Part shown: one piece after another, positions 8,222 through 17,300 of the stretch
Layout: the number at the start of each line of letters is the position of its first letter
Numbering within the stretch: the first letter of the stretch is position 1
NCBI GenBank assembly: GCA_002709305.1
Contig: PAQM01000022.1
Location: 42,495 to 106,494, forward strand
DNA length: 64,000 nt
Reading direction: 5' to 3'
Source of the DNA: Crocinitomicaceae bacterium
GTDB lineage: Bacteria; Bacteroidota; Bacteroidia; Flavobacteriales_D; Crocinitomicaceae
Notes under the pieces: model-generated
Databases searched by the model: none
Seen by the model: the letters and a program-made list of their open reading frames with translations, nothing else
Told to the model about the DNA's origin: nothing
Program-made: the position numbers and the translations under genes

Positions 8222-8923
8222 ATGCTTATTGGAAGTGATTTTCCTAAAATAGAATTTGATTTTTTTGGTCTCTCTTTGTTAGAGCCAAACACTGCTTTGG
8301 GCGATTTTTTTCTTTTTTGTTTTTCTTTTTCTGTTGCTGTGTGGTTATATAAAAAAGCTCCGCGTGTTCCTTTTTTTTATTTTTGGATGTTGTTTTTTTT
8401 GTTTTTCTCCTTATCCTTTTTGCTTGGTGGATTAGGCCACCTGCTTTTCAATTATTGGGGGATTGCAGGAAAAACTCTACCCTGGTTTTTTGGTATTTTC
8501 TCTATTTATTTTGTAGAACAAGCGATGTTGTCTATAAACAAGCAAAAACAATTTAGGTTTTGGTTGTCTCTTTTTTCTAAGACAAAGTTTTTTTTCTCTA
8601 TCGCTTTTGAGTTGTGGGTTGTTTTCTTTTTTAATCTTGAACAGTCTCCTTCACAAGGATTGATTGTCCCAGCAATAAACAGCTCAATAGGTCTTCTTTT
8701 CTTTGTTGGGGTTTTGCCTTTTTTTTATTACCCTTTTTCTTCTCCTTGTTTTGTTTTTTTTGTTTCGGGTGTTGTTTCCTTAATTCCTTCTGTTTTTTTT
8801 CAATCTATGAAAATTAATTTCCATCCTTTTTTTGACAAAAATGACGCTTCTCACTCTCTTCTTTTGATTGCTGTTTTTTTATTTTTTCTTGGAATAAAAA
8901 AACACCTATCTCTTCAAAAATAA
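8222..8923 (+). CDS. Polytopic membrane protein, last gene of the halogenase-like cluster
   Basis: 233 residues with about seven predicted membrane spans. I do not recognise the family with confidence. Polar residues buried between spans (GGLGHLLFNYWG, FVEQ, FELW, and HPFFDKNDASH near the C-terminus) are spaced somewhat like the Ser/His/Asp sites of alkaline-ceramidase-like (CREST) membrane hydrolases, but that comparison is tentative. It starts 1 nt after the SDR stop and overlaps the convergent anti-sigma gene by 18 nt. It may be the transporter or membrane enzyme of the pathway. Confidence 0.7.
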   Translation: MLIGSDFPKIEFDFFGLSLLEPNTALGDFFLFCFSFSVAVWLYKKAPRVPFFYFWMLFFLFFSLSFLLGGLGHLLFNYWGIAGKTLPWFFGIFSIYFVEQAMLSINKQKQFRFWLSLFSKTKFFFSIAFELWVVFFFNLEQSPSQGLIVPAINSSIGLLFFVGVLPFFYYPFSSPCFVFFVSGVVSLIPSVFFQSMKINFHPFFDKNDASHSLLLIAVFLFFLGIKKHLSLQK

Positions 8924-9745
8924 AAACCCGTGTTTTTTTATCGGTTCACCTCTTTTGTTTTTTGCTATTATAAAATATACATAATTACCTTCCGGCAGGT
9001 TGTTTTGATAAACATCTTTTCCGTCCCAAACAAAAGAAGTATCAACAGAATGAAAAACAGCCTCGTTTTTTGTGTTTAAAATGGTTATACTAAACTCTTT
9101 TATTGCCCTTGTTTTTATTATAAACCGATCGTTTTTTCCGTCATTGTTGGGTGTAAAAACATTTGGAACAAATATTTCTGCTTCTTCTTTTAGCTGTTTT
9201 GCCGTCTCTGGCATTGTTTTTTCTATTGTTTTTATAGGTGGTTCTATCTCTTTTTTTTCTTCTATCTTTTTTTCTTTTTTCTTTTTAATTTCTACTATTG
9301 CTAAAGGTGTGTGTTTTATTATTTTTTCTTTTTCTTCTATCTTTTTTTCTTTCAAGGAAGCCTCTTGTGTAAGTTGTTGTTGTTTTCTTTTTTTCTCTTT
9401 TTTTTCTTCTATCTTTTTTTCTTTTTTCTTTTTCTTTTGATTTTTAACCGCCTGTTTTTCTTTTTTCTTTTCAATGTTTTTTTCAAAAACAGCCGTTTCT
9501 TTTTTTATGTTTTTTTGTTTTTGTTCTTGGGAGAAAAAAGACAATAAAAAGACAGTAAAAACAACCGAAGAAATCCCTATGGTAAAAAAACTTTTTTTGA
9601 TTATGCTTTTTTTACTTCCCTCAATTATTGTTTTCTTTTTTTCTAGGTGTGTTTTTATTTTTAACCACAAAGCATTGTCAACGTTTGGCTCAAAACCATC
9701 AAAAAGATTTGAAACAAACTCTTCTATATTTTCTTCTTTTTTCAT
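8906..9745 (-). CDS. Putative anti-sigma factor with T9SS type B-like C-terminal domain
   Basis: 279 residues. The N-terminal part of about 50 residues (IEEFVSNLFDGFEPNVDNALWLKI) looks like a cytoplasmic anti-sigma segment. One membrane span follows at about 51-69. A Lys/Glu-rich linker of about 115 residues contains repeated KEKKIEEKK. Residues 193-279 form a gliding-motility-associated C-terminal (CHU_C) domain: FVPNVFTPNNDGKND, then FVWDGKD, LPEGNYVYFI and GFLFLKR. The start codon overlaps the sigma-factor stop by 4 nt, so the two are translated together. There is no cleavable signal peptide, so the C-terminal domain should stay anchored on the periplasmic side. Pairing with the sigma factor is inference from coupling and topology. 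Confidence 0.75.
   Translation of the reverse strand: MKKEENIEEFVSNLFDGFEPNVDNALWLKIKTHLEKKKTIIEGSKKSIIKKSFFTIGISSVVFTVFLLSFFSQEQKQKNIKKETAVFEKNIEKKKEKQAVKNQKKKKKEKKIEEKKEKKRKQQQLTQEASLKEKKIEEKEKIIKHTPLAIVEIKKKKEKKIEEKKEIEPPIKTIEKTMPETAKQLKEEAEIFVPNVFTPNNDGKNDRFIIKTRAIKEFSITILNTKNEAVFHSVDTSFVWDGKDVYQNNLPEGNYVYFIIAKNKRGEPIKKHGFLFLKR
9244..9480. repeat. Low-complexity repeat coding the Lys/Glu linker
   Basis: The + strand carries recurring TCTTCTATCTTTTTTTCT-like units (near 9259, 9335 and 9405) inside T/C-rich DNA; on the coding strand they encode KEKKIEEK repeats. Such tracts are prone to length changes, so the linker of the anti-sigma-like protein may vary between strains. Confidence 0.7.
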
Positions 9746-10263
9746 TTTATGGTTTCTATTTTCTTTTGTAAAAAGTTTCTTGCCCTAAAATATTGTGACT
9801 TTGAAGTACTTTCGCTTATTCCTAATTTTTCACCTATTTCTTTATGTGAATATCCTTCAATAGCAAAAAGGTTAAAAACAACTTTATATCCTGACGGCAT
9901 TTTATTTATAATATTTAAAATATCTTGTGCTATTAATCCTTCTAAAATATAGTTTTTATTTTCCTCTTGTTTTACTTTTTCAATATTAACGTTGTTTTTA
10001 AATTTTGTGTTTTTTCTTATTTCATCTAACGATGTGTTTACCATTATTTTCCTTATCCAACCCTCTAAAGATCCTCCTTTAAATTTTTCTATATTAAAAA
10101 AAACTTTAACAAACCCTTCTTGAAGAACATCTTCTGCAGTGTTTTTATCTTTTGCATATCGCAAACAAACACCAAACATTTTCGGCGCAAACCTATTAAA
10201 CAGAGCACGCTGGGCTTTAATATCTCCTTTAATGCATTTTTTTATTAGTTTAGCCTCCTCCAT
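9742..10263 (-). CDS. ECF RNA polymerase sigma factor
   Basis: 173-residue extracytoplasmic-function sigma-70 factor. Region 2 is seen as ALFNRFAPKMFGVCLRYAKDKNTAEDVLQEGFVKVFFNIEKF with the DxxQE-type helix, and region 4 as LNIINKMPSGYKVVFNLFAIEGYSHKEIGEKLGISESTSKSQYFRARNFL, a helix-turn-helix that binds the -35-like element. The stop overlaps the start of the anti-sigma-like gene by 4 nt. It likely directs a stress or envelope regulon, and the partner's C-terminal domain suggests a link to type IX secretion. Confidence 0.92.
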   Translation of the reverse strand: MEEAKLIKKCIKGDIKAQRALFNRFAPKMFGVCLRYAKDKNTAEDVLQEGFVKVFFNIEKFKGGSLEGWIRKIMVNTSLDEIRKNTKFKNNVNIEKVKQEENKNYILEGLIAQDILNIINKMPSGYKVVFNLFAIEGYSHKEIGEKLGISESTSKSQYFRARNFLQKKIETIK

Positions 10264-10301
10264 TATTAAAGCCTATTTTTAAAGACTCTTTTTTTTTGTT
10301 T

Positions 10302-10739
10302 TTAGTTGCATTTTATTTTTTCTACTCTTTTTTTGTGTCTCCCTCCCTCAAAAGAAGTAGAAAAGAAAACATCTACCATTTCCTTTGCTTCTTTTTCAGA
10401 AATAAACCTAGCTGGTAGAGCTAATATATTTGCGTCGTTATGCTCTCTCGCTAAAACTGCTATTTCTTTTTTCCAACAAAGAGCACTTCTTATTTTTTGA
10501 TGTTTATTAGCTGTCATATTTATACCGTTTCCTGACCCACAAATTATAATACCTAAATGTCCTTTGTTTTTCTCTATAAAAGAGGCTACTGGATGTCCAT
10601 AATCAGGATAATCTATACTCTCTGTAGAATAACATCCAAAATCTTTTATTTCCAACCCTTTTGATTGTAGGTGTTTTATTATTTTTTCTTTTAAAGAAAA
10701 GCCAGCATGATCTGAACCTATTGGTATTATTTTTTTCAT
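10302..10739 (-). CDS. rpiB: Ribose-5-phosphate isomerase B
   Basis: Interconverts ribose 5-phosphate and ribulose 5-phosphate in the non-oxidative pentose phosphate pathway. 145 residues, the standard RpiB length. Visible are the N-terminal GSDHAGFSLK, the TESIDYPDYGHPVA phosphate-binding part, the catalytic-cysteine loop IICGSGNGINMTANK, and the C-terminal HKKRVEKI. It stands alone, 38 nt upstream (in its own direction) of the sigma-factor gene, which could be on the same message. Confidence 0.95.
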   Translation of the reverse strand: MKKIIPIGSDHAGFSLKEKIIKHLQSKGLEIKDFGCYSTESIDYPDYGHPVASFIEKNKGHLGIIICGSGNGINMTANKHQKIRSALCWKKEIAVLAREHNDANILALPARFISEKEAKEMVDVFFSTSFEGGRHKKRVEKIKCN

Positions 10740-11132
10740 TTTTTTTTTTTTAACTTTTTTTCAACTTTTTTTTGTTTTTGTTTTTAGAAATTTTTTAAAA
10801 CTTTTTTTGTTTTTATTTATTATTTATATATATGTCTTTTTTTTTTTATTTACTGTATTTATTATTGTTTTTTTATTAACCTTTTTTTACATCTACTTCT
10901 TTTACTTTTTTTTTTTTTTTATTAACATTTTAATTTTTTAACTCTTGTTTAAAATTTATTTTTTCCTTGTTTTTTCTATTTAATAGTTGTTAATAAAAAG
11001 TTAAAATAGCTTAACAATTAAAAAAACAAATTTTGTGTTTCTTTTTTATAAACATATAAACACTCTTAATAAAAATAAATTTAGTTAAGTATATAAAAGT
11101 ATATATATATATTATTTAATTTTAAAACAAAA
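10740..11132. other. 393-nt extremely AT-rich divergent intergenic region
   Basis: Separates rpiB (-) from the LytTR regulator (+). It is made of long T-runs and A/T tracts, with an (AT)n-like tract just before the LytTR gene (about 11099-11114). A degenerate -7-like TAATTTTA occurs at 11117-11124. A short inverted repeat, GTTAA-N6-TTAAC, lies at 11000-11015. I see no open reading frame, RNA gene or clear operator. Both flanking genes must be controlled from here. Confidence 0.6.
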
Positions 11133-11885
11133 ATGTCAAAAACAAAAGTTTTAGTTGTTGAAGATGAAACAATTGTATCTAAAGACATTCAATATAGTTT
11201 AGATAAATTAGGCTATCAAGTTATAGGTTCTACTTCTACTGGGGAATTAGCTATAAAACTATTAAATTCTATTAGTCCAGACATTATTTTAATGGATATT
11301 ATGTTGAAGGGTAATATGAATGGTATAGAGACGGCTAATTTAATTAAGTTTAAAAAAAATATACCTATTATTTTTTTAACTGCATATGCAGATGATATTA
11401 CTTTATCTAAAGCTAAAACAACGGAACCATATGGTTATATATTAAAACCATTTAAAGAAATAGATTTAAAAACAAACATAGAACTTGCTATTTATAAACA
11501 TAAAAAAACAAAAGAAAAAATAATAGAAAAGGAAGTTTTATATTCAATTATAAAAAATAAAGAAGAAACAAATTTTATTTTTATAAAAAGTAAAGGAAGG
11601 TTTATTAAAATAAAAAAAGAAGATATTTTGTATATAGAAGCATTAAAGGATTATGTTGCTATTAATCTAATAAATGAAAAATATACTATTCATTCTTCAA
11701 TGAAAAAAATAGAAAAAAAACTAGGACAAAAACATTTTTTTAGAATACATAGATCTTATATTGTTAATATTAATAAAATAAAAGCAATAGAAATGTCTCT
11801 TTTAAAGTTAGAAAATAAAGAAAAATCAATACCTATAGGTGGGGTTTATAAAGAAAGTTTTTTAAAAAAAATTAATACGATATAA
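11133..11885 (+). CDS. LytTR-family response regulator
   Basis: 250-residue two-domain regulator. The receiver domain (1-120) has acidic residues Glu10/Asp11/Glu12, phospho-acceptor Asp55 in LMDIML, the Thr of FLTAYAD and the Lys of ILKPF. The C-terminal LytTR DNA-binding domain (about 150-250) includes FIFIKSKGRFIKIKKEDILYIEALKDYVAI and FFRIHRSYIVNINKI. No sensor kinase is encoded nearby, so its partner lies elsewhere. It converges on and overlaps rnr by 14 nt. Codon use is strongly A/T-ending. Confidence 0.93.
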   Translation: MSKTKVLVVEDETIVSKDIQYSLDKLGYQVIGSTSTGELAIKLLNSISPDIILMDIMLKGNMNGIETANLIKFKKNIPIIFLTAYADDITLSKAKTTEPYGYILKPFKEIDLKTNIELAIYKHKKTKEKIIEKEVLYSIIKNKEETNFIFIKSKGRFIKIKKEDILYIEALKDYVAINLINEKYTIHSSMKKIEKKLGQKHFFRIHRSYIVNINKIKAIEMSLLKLENKEKSIPIGGVYKESFLKKINTI

Positions 11886-13755
11886 TTTCTAAATAAATTT
11901 TTCTTTTTTTAGTACAAGCATCATTTATGCGAACAAAAAGAGTTTTTCCTACATAATATTTTTTGTTATAATTTTTACCAATAATATATTGTTTAGTTTT
12001 ATCAAAATAAAAAAGATCTCCAGGTATGTTTTTTATAGAAACAAAACCTTCACAAAAAAGAGATTTTATTTGAATAAATAAACCAAACTCAGTTGCACTA
12101 ATAATTATACCTTCATATTCTTTTCCAATTTTATCAACAACAAAAAGAGTTTGAAAATATTTTATACTCTCTCTCTCTGCTTTTATAGCTAATATTTCCT
12201 TTTTTGATGTTTCTTTACAAATATCTTTTAAATTATAATTAGTAATATTTTTTTTGTTTAGACATTTATAAAGAATACGATGAATCATTAAATCTGCATA
12301 TCTTCTTATAGGAGAGGTAAAATGAGTATAATTTTTAAAACCTAAACCATAATGACCTATATTGTTTGTTTCATATTTAGCTTTAGACATTGATCTAACA
12401 GCCATAGATTGTATTATTTCAAAGTCATCTTTTTTTACTTTTTGTAATAAGGTGTTTAATTTTTTTAAAAAAGTTTTGTTGTTGTAAGAGTCTATTTCAT
12501 AATTAAATTGTTTTATAAATAAACAAAAAGCATCTATTTTAGACTTTTCTGGTTTATCATGACATCTATATATTAAAGAAGAAGTTTGGTTTTTTAAAAA
12601 AGAAGCAACAGATTTATTTGTTAAAAGCATGAACTCTTCAACAAGAATAGTTGCTTCAGTTGAAGTTTTTTCAAAAACATTAGAAGGGAAACCTTTGTTA
12701 TCAAATAAAAACTTTGTTTCACTACTTTTTATATTTAATCCACCAGAATTAAAACGCAAACTTCTTAAAGCAGAAGAAATTTTATTCAAAAAAAGAATTT
12801 CATTTTTATAAGAAGAACCCCCACCATCTATTATTTTTTGAACCTCATCATATGTAAACCTATAGTCAGAAAAAATAAGAGATTTACCAAACCATTTATT
12901 ATAAACAACACCCTCTTTATCAATTTCAAAAACAACCGAAAACACTAATTTTTCTTCTTGTGGTCTTAAAGAGCATACTTCATTAGAAAGTTTTTCAGGC
13001 AACATTGGAACAACGCGATCAGCTAAATAAACAGAATTACAACGTTTAAAGGCTTCTTTATCTAATACTGTTCCTTCTTCTACAAAAAAACTTACATCTG
13101 CAATATGTATTCCTACTTCTGCTCTATTATCATTTAATTTTTTAAAGGATATTGCATCATCAAAATCTTTTGCATCAACAGGATCGATAGTAAAGGTTGT
13201 TGTATTTCTAAAGTCTCGTCTTTTTTTATAATCTATTTTTTTTTTTGAAACCAGTTGTGCTTCTTTTAAAACGTCTTTATTAAAAGAAAAAGGTAAATTA
13301 TTATTAACGAGAATACTAATCATTTCTTCGTCAATACTATTGTTCTTTAAAACTGAAACAATCTTTCCAAATGGATTCTTTTTTGATAAAGGCCAAACCG
13401 TTATTTCTCCTATAGCTTTATCTCCGTTTTTAGCCCCATTTAAAAACTCTTTTCTTATATATAAGTGAGGTTTTATAACAGGGTTTTCAGGAACCAAAAA
13501 AGCAAAATGTTTACCAACAAAAACTTCACCAACAAAAAAAGAACGACCTCTTTTTATTGTTTTTAAAATAATCCCTTCTCTTCTTTTTTTTGTTTTTTTT
13601 ATAATTTGAACAACAACAAAATCACCATCAATAGAGTTTTTAATGTTTTTTTTGTTTATAAAAACATCTTCATTGTCATCATCATCAAAAACAACAAAAC
13701 CAGATCCACTTTTTGTTGTTTGTAAAAAACCCTCAAAAACTTCTTCTTTTCTCAT
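11872..13755 (-). CDS. rnr: Ribonuclease R (RNB-type 3'-5' exoribonuclease)
   Basis: 627-residue hydrolytic exoribonuclease for structured RNA, rRNA quality control and mRNA turnover. It has N-terminal cold-shock-like OB segments (GFLQTTKSGSGFVVFDDDD), then the RNB catalytic domain with TIDPVDAKDFDDAISF (metal-binding Asp cluster), VGIHIADVSFFV and GLGFKNYTHFTSPIRRYADLMIHR, and a C-terminal S1 domain (YEGIIISATEFGLFIQI). It is shorter than E. coli RNase R (about 810 residues) but typical for Bacteroidota. A degenerate -7 element (TACCTTTA, 13769-13762) lies 6 nt from its ATG. Confidence 0.95.
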   Translation of the reverse strand: MRKEEVFEGFLQTTKSGSGFVVFDDDDNEDVFINKKNIKNSIDGDFVVVQIIKKTKKRREGIILKTIKRGRSFFVGEVFVGKHFAFLVPENPVIKPHLYIRKEFLNGAKNGDKAIGEITVWPLSKKNPFGKIVSVLKNNSIDEEMISILVNNNLPFSFNKDVLKEAQLVSKKKIDYKKRRDFRNTTTFTIDPVDAKDFDDAISFKKLNDNRAEVGIHIADVSFFVEEGTVLDKEAFKRCNSVYLADRVVPMLPEKLSNEVCSLRPQEEKLVFSVVFEIDKEGVVYNKWFGKSLIFSDYRFTYDEVQKIIDGGGSSYKNEILFLNKISSALRSLRFNSGGLNIKSSETKFLFDNKGFPSNVFEKTSTEATILVEEFMLLTNKSVASFLKNQTSSLIYRCHDKPEKSKIDAFCLFIKQFNYEIDSYNNKTFLKKLNTLLQKVKKDDFEIIQSMAVRSMSKAKYETNNIGHYGLGFKNYTHFTSPIRRYADLMIHRILYKCLNKKNITNYNLKDICKETSKKEILAIKAERESIKYFQTLFVVDKIGKEYEGIIISATEFGLFIQIKSLFCEGFVSIKNIPGDLFYFDKTKQYIIGKNYNKKYYVGKTLFVRINDACTKKRKIYLEIISY

Positions 13756-13814
13756 AAAAGCTAAAGGTAGGGTTATATTTTAGAAAAAAAATAATGAATG
13801 TTATATAGATATTA

Positions 13815-13822
13815 TAACTTTG
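13815..13822 (+). promoter_or_regulatory. -7 promoter element before ferritin
   Basis: TAACTTTG matches TAnnTTTG and lies 12 nt before the ferritin ATG, predicting a leader of about 6 nt. I see no TTTG at the expected -33 distance. Confidence 0.5.
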
Positions 13823-13834
13823 TAAAAAAAAGAC

Positions 13835-14347
13835 ATGAACAAAAAAATAGAAAAAGTCTTAAATAACCAAATAGAAAAAGAAGCTTCTTCTTCTCATCTT
13901 TATTTATCTATGGCTTCTTGGGTTGAGTCGAAAGGTTTAAACGGAACAGCAAAGTTTTTATATACACACTCTGACGAAGAGAGGTTTCATATGTTAAAAC
14001 TAATAAAGTTTGTAAACGAAAGAGGTGGAAGGGCAGATATTCCAGCATTAAAAAACCCTCAAAAAAAATTTAATTCATTAGAAAGCATTTTTAAAAAACT
14101 GTTGAGTCATGAAATATTGGTAACAGAAAGCATAAACAATGTTATTGATGTTTGCTTACAAGAAAAAGATTACACAACACATAATTTTATGCAGTGGTAT
14201 GTTTCAGAACAGCTAGAAGAATAAGCTTTAGCAAGAACAATATTAGACAAAATAAAACTAATAAAAGGTGACAGTGCGGGGATATATTTATTTGATAGAG
14301 ACCTAGAGAACTCACTAATATCGGTTCAAGGAGAAACAGAAGAATAG
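13835..14347 (+). pseudogene. ftnA: Ferritin with an in-frame premature stop (TAA at 14222)
   Basis: Iron-storage ferritin. The open part (13835-14224) encodes 129 residues with the ferroxidase ligands: Glu in NQIEKEASSSHLYL, EERFHM (Glu and His), HEILVTES and the SEQLEE helix. Codon 130 is TAA, but the same frame continues without a break into a perfect ferritin C-terminus (ALARTILDKIKLI, SAGIYLFDRDLENSL) and stops at TAG 14345-14347, giving a normal 170-codon gene. One G-to-T change (GAA to TAA) explains it. The truncated product would lose the rest of helix D and helix E, which usually breaks cage assembly. It could be a true nonsense mutation, stop readthrough or a base-call error. Confidence 0.85.
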
Positions 14348-14356
14348 TTTCAACAA

Positions 14357-17300
14357 ATGAAACAAAAAACAAAAAAAACGTTACTCTTTTTAACGTTGTT
14401 TTTATTTACACAACAATCCTTTTCGCAGGGCGACTATAGGTTTGTTAATTACTCTATTAGTAATGGCCTTTCACAAAGCTCTGTTACAACAATTATTGAA
14501 GATGAATTAAACACCCTTTGGGTTGGAACACAAGACGGGTTAAACAGGTTTGATGGAGGTTCTTTTGAGGTTTATAACCCCGAAAACACGAAAGGATTAG
14601 AAAGTGGTTATATTCTGTGTTCACACAAAGACAAAGAAGGGAACCTTTGGTTTGGGACAAGTAAAGGCCTTTTAATGTACAGTGTTTTTTTTGATAAATT
14701 TCAAACATATAAAAAAGAAGGAGGGGCAATACAAATAAAAGACATTACAGAAGATAAGGAGGGCTACCTTTGGGTGGTTACAGCAGAGCGAGGTCTTTTT
14801 CGATTTGACAAAAAACAAAAAGAGTTTAAAAGTTTTTATTTTCTTGTTCCATCAGTTCATACAACAAAAATAGAGTTTTTTAGAAAAAACAACATTATTG
14901 TTTCTACAGAAGATAAAGGGGTCTTTCTTTGTGATATAGAAAAAAACACAACAAGAAAAACCAGCGACTCAAAACAAAAAACAAAAGTAAATGTTATAAA
15001 AAAAATAAATAAAAAAGGGGTCTTTTTAGGCACCAACAAGGGTCTTTTCTTTCTTGACAAAGAAACAAACGAAATAAAAAATGTTTTTTTAAAAAAAGAA
15101 ACAAACGAAAAAGTAAAAAACATAAAAGACGTTTCTTTTAAAGAGGGTGTTGGTTGGTTTCTTTGTACTGAAAGCGAAGGCCTTTTAGTTGTTAATAAAA
15201 AAGGGGAGGTTAGTAAAAACAAAGAAGATGTTTTTCAAAAAACAAAAATACTTTTTAATGAGTTAAATTGTATATATAAGGATGGGTCAGGCCTGTTTTG
15301 GGTTGGCTCAGAGAGGGGTCTTTCTTTTTTTGACCCTGAAAGAAAAGGCTTTTTTGGAGTTGGGCCTAGTGTAAATAAAAAAAGAGGGCTTCCAACCCCA
15401 GGGGTTTGGTGTTTTGAGGAAACAAAAGAACATTTTTTTGTTGGAACAGACGGGGCCGTGTCTATGCAAAACAAAAAAACAGGAGTGTTTCGGCAGTTTT
15501 ATAGGGGGTTAAAAACAAAAACAACAGGAGAAAAAACAGTCTTAACAATTAAACCAATAACAGAAAAACGAATCCTTGTTGGCTGTGTTGACGGGTTGTT
15601 TGAGCTAACAATAAACCCCAAAAAATATGTTTTTAAAAAGATAGAAACAAGCGGGTTTAACAGGGTTTATTCTATAGTTCATTGGAAACAGTCTTTTTTT
15701 TGGATAGCCACAAAAAAGGGGGCTCTGTTGTTTGATGCAAAAAAACAAAAAACAGAGGCCTTTTTTCATGACCCAAAAAAAGAAAAAGAAACAATCTCTA
15801 AGGGTGTTTGTAGGTTGGTTTATAAGGACCTGGGAGGGCGCATTTGGTTTACAACAAGCACAGGAGGGCTTAATGTTTTGATAGAAAAACAAGGAAAGAA
15901 AAAAATAGTGCCGTACAGTGAAAACAAAAAGATAAAATCAGTTACAACAAGGTATATAACGTCAATAAACAACACAAAAGAAGGGGTTTATTGGTTTGGA
16001 ACATTTGGATCTGGGGTGTTAAAGTGGGACGAAAAACAAAAAAAAATAAAACAATACAGAAAGATAGACGGACTACCTAACAATGTTGTTTATGGTGTGC
16101 TTACAGATAAAAAAAAGAATCTTTGGTTCAGCACAAACAAGGGGGTTTGTGTGTTTAATCCTAAAACAGAAAAAACAAAAAAATACACAGAGCTAGATGG
16201 TTTGATGAGTAACGAGTTTAATCTTGGTGCTTATTTTCTCTCAAAAAAAGGTGTAATTTTTTTTGGCGGGATATATGGGTATAATTATTTTAACCCCGAA
16301 GAACTTTCTTTTTTTAACAAAGAAGATAAAATAGTTTTTTCTAGCCTAAAAATAAACGGAAAGACTGTTTTTCCAAAAGAAAAAGACTCCCCTTTAACTA
16401 AGCCGCTTTTTTTAACAAAAAAAATAGACCTACCATACCATCAACGGAGCTTTTCAATAAAGTTTCACGCCTCAAATTTAGGGAATAATAAAAAGACAAT
16501 TTATAAATATATTCTTGAGGGTGCCGGCGAAGGCGAGAGGGTTATTGGTGATCTAAGTGAGCTTCATTTTAACTCACTCTCTCACGGCAAATACATTCTT
16601 AAGGTTTTTGCTGGCAAAAAAGACGGTGAGTGGTCTCCCTCACCAAGCGTGCTGAAAATTGAAATAGCACCACCTTTTTGGCTAGGCAATTGGTTTTTGT
16701 TTGGGTGTTTTGTTCTTTTGTTGTTGCTTGTTTGGGTGTTTATAAAAATAAAAACAGAGACCTCAAGAAGAGAGCAGTCTCGTCTTGAAGAAAAGGTTAA
16801 GGATAGGACAAAAGAGATAGACTTAAAAAACAGAAAAATAGAGCAACAAAAAGACCTTTTGCAAAAAGAAAAAGACAAAACAGAAAAACTGTTAAAAAAC
16901 GTCTTACCAACAACTACAGCAGAAGAGCTAAAAAAGAGAGGAAAAGCCAGGGCAAGATCATATAAAACGGTTTCAGTTTTATTTACAGATTTTGTTGGCT
17001 TTACTAAAATATCAGACAAAACACCAGCTTCAGACTTAGTCAAAAAGCTGGATGTTTATTTTAAAAGGTTCGATGAAATTATAATTAAAAACAATCTTGA
17101 AAAAATAAAAACAATAGGAGACGCTTATATGTGTGCCGGGGGTGTTCCTGTTAGAAATAGAACAAACCCAATTGATTCTTGTTTAGCTGCGCTTCAAATC
17201 CAAGCATACATGAGAGAACGAAAAGAACTTTCAAAAAAAAAGAAAGAACAGGCGTGGGGGCTTCGATTAGGAATAAACACCGGTGAGGTTATTGCAGGTG

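Noticed and set aside
9072..9788. Phe-rich plus-strand frames opposite the Lys/Glu linker gene
   Set aside because: Frames arise because AAA/GAA codons read as TTT/TTC on the other strand; the minus-strand gene has a domain structure and coupling.
11000..11015. GTTAA-N6-TTAAC as LytTR operator
   Set aside because: LytTR sites are usually spaced direct repeats; five-base arms in AT-rich DNA are expected by chance.
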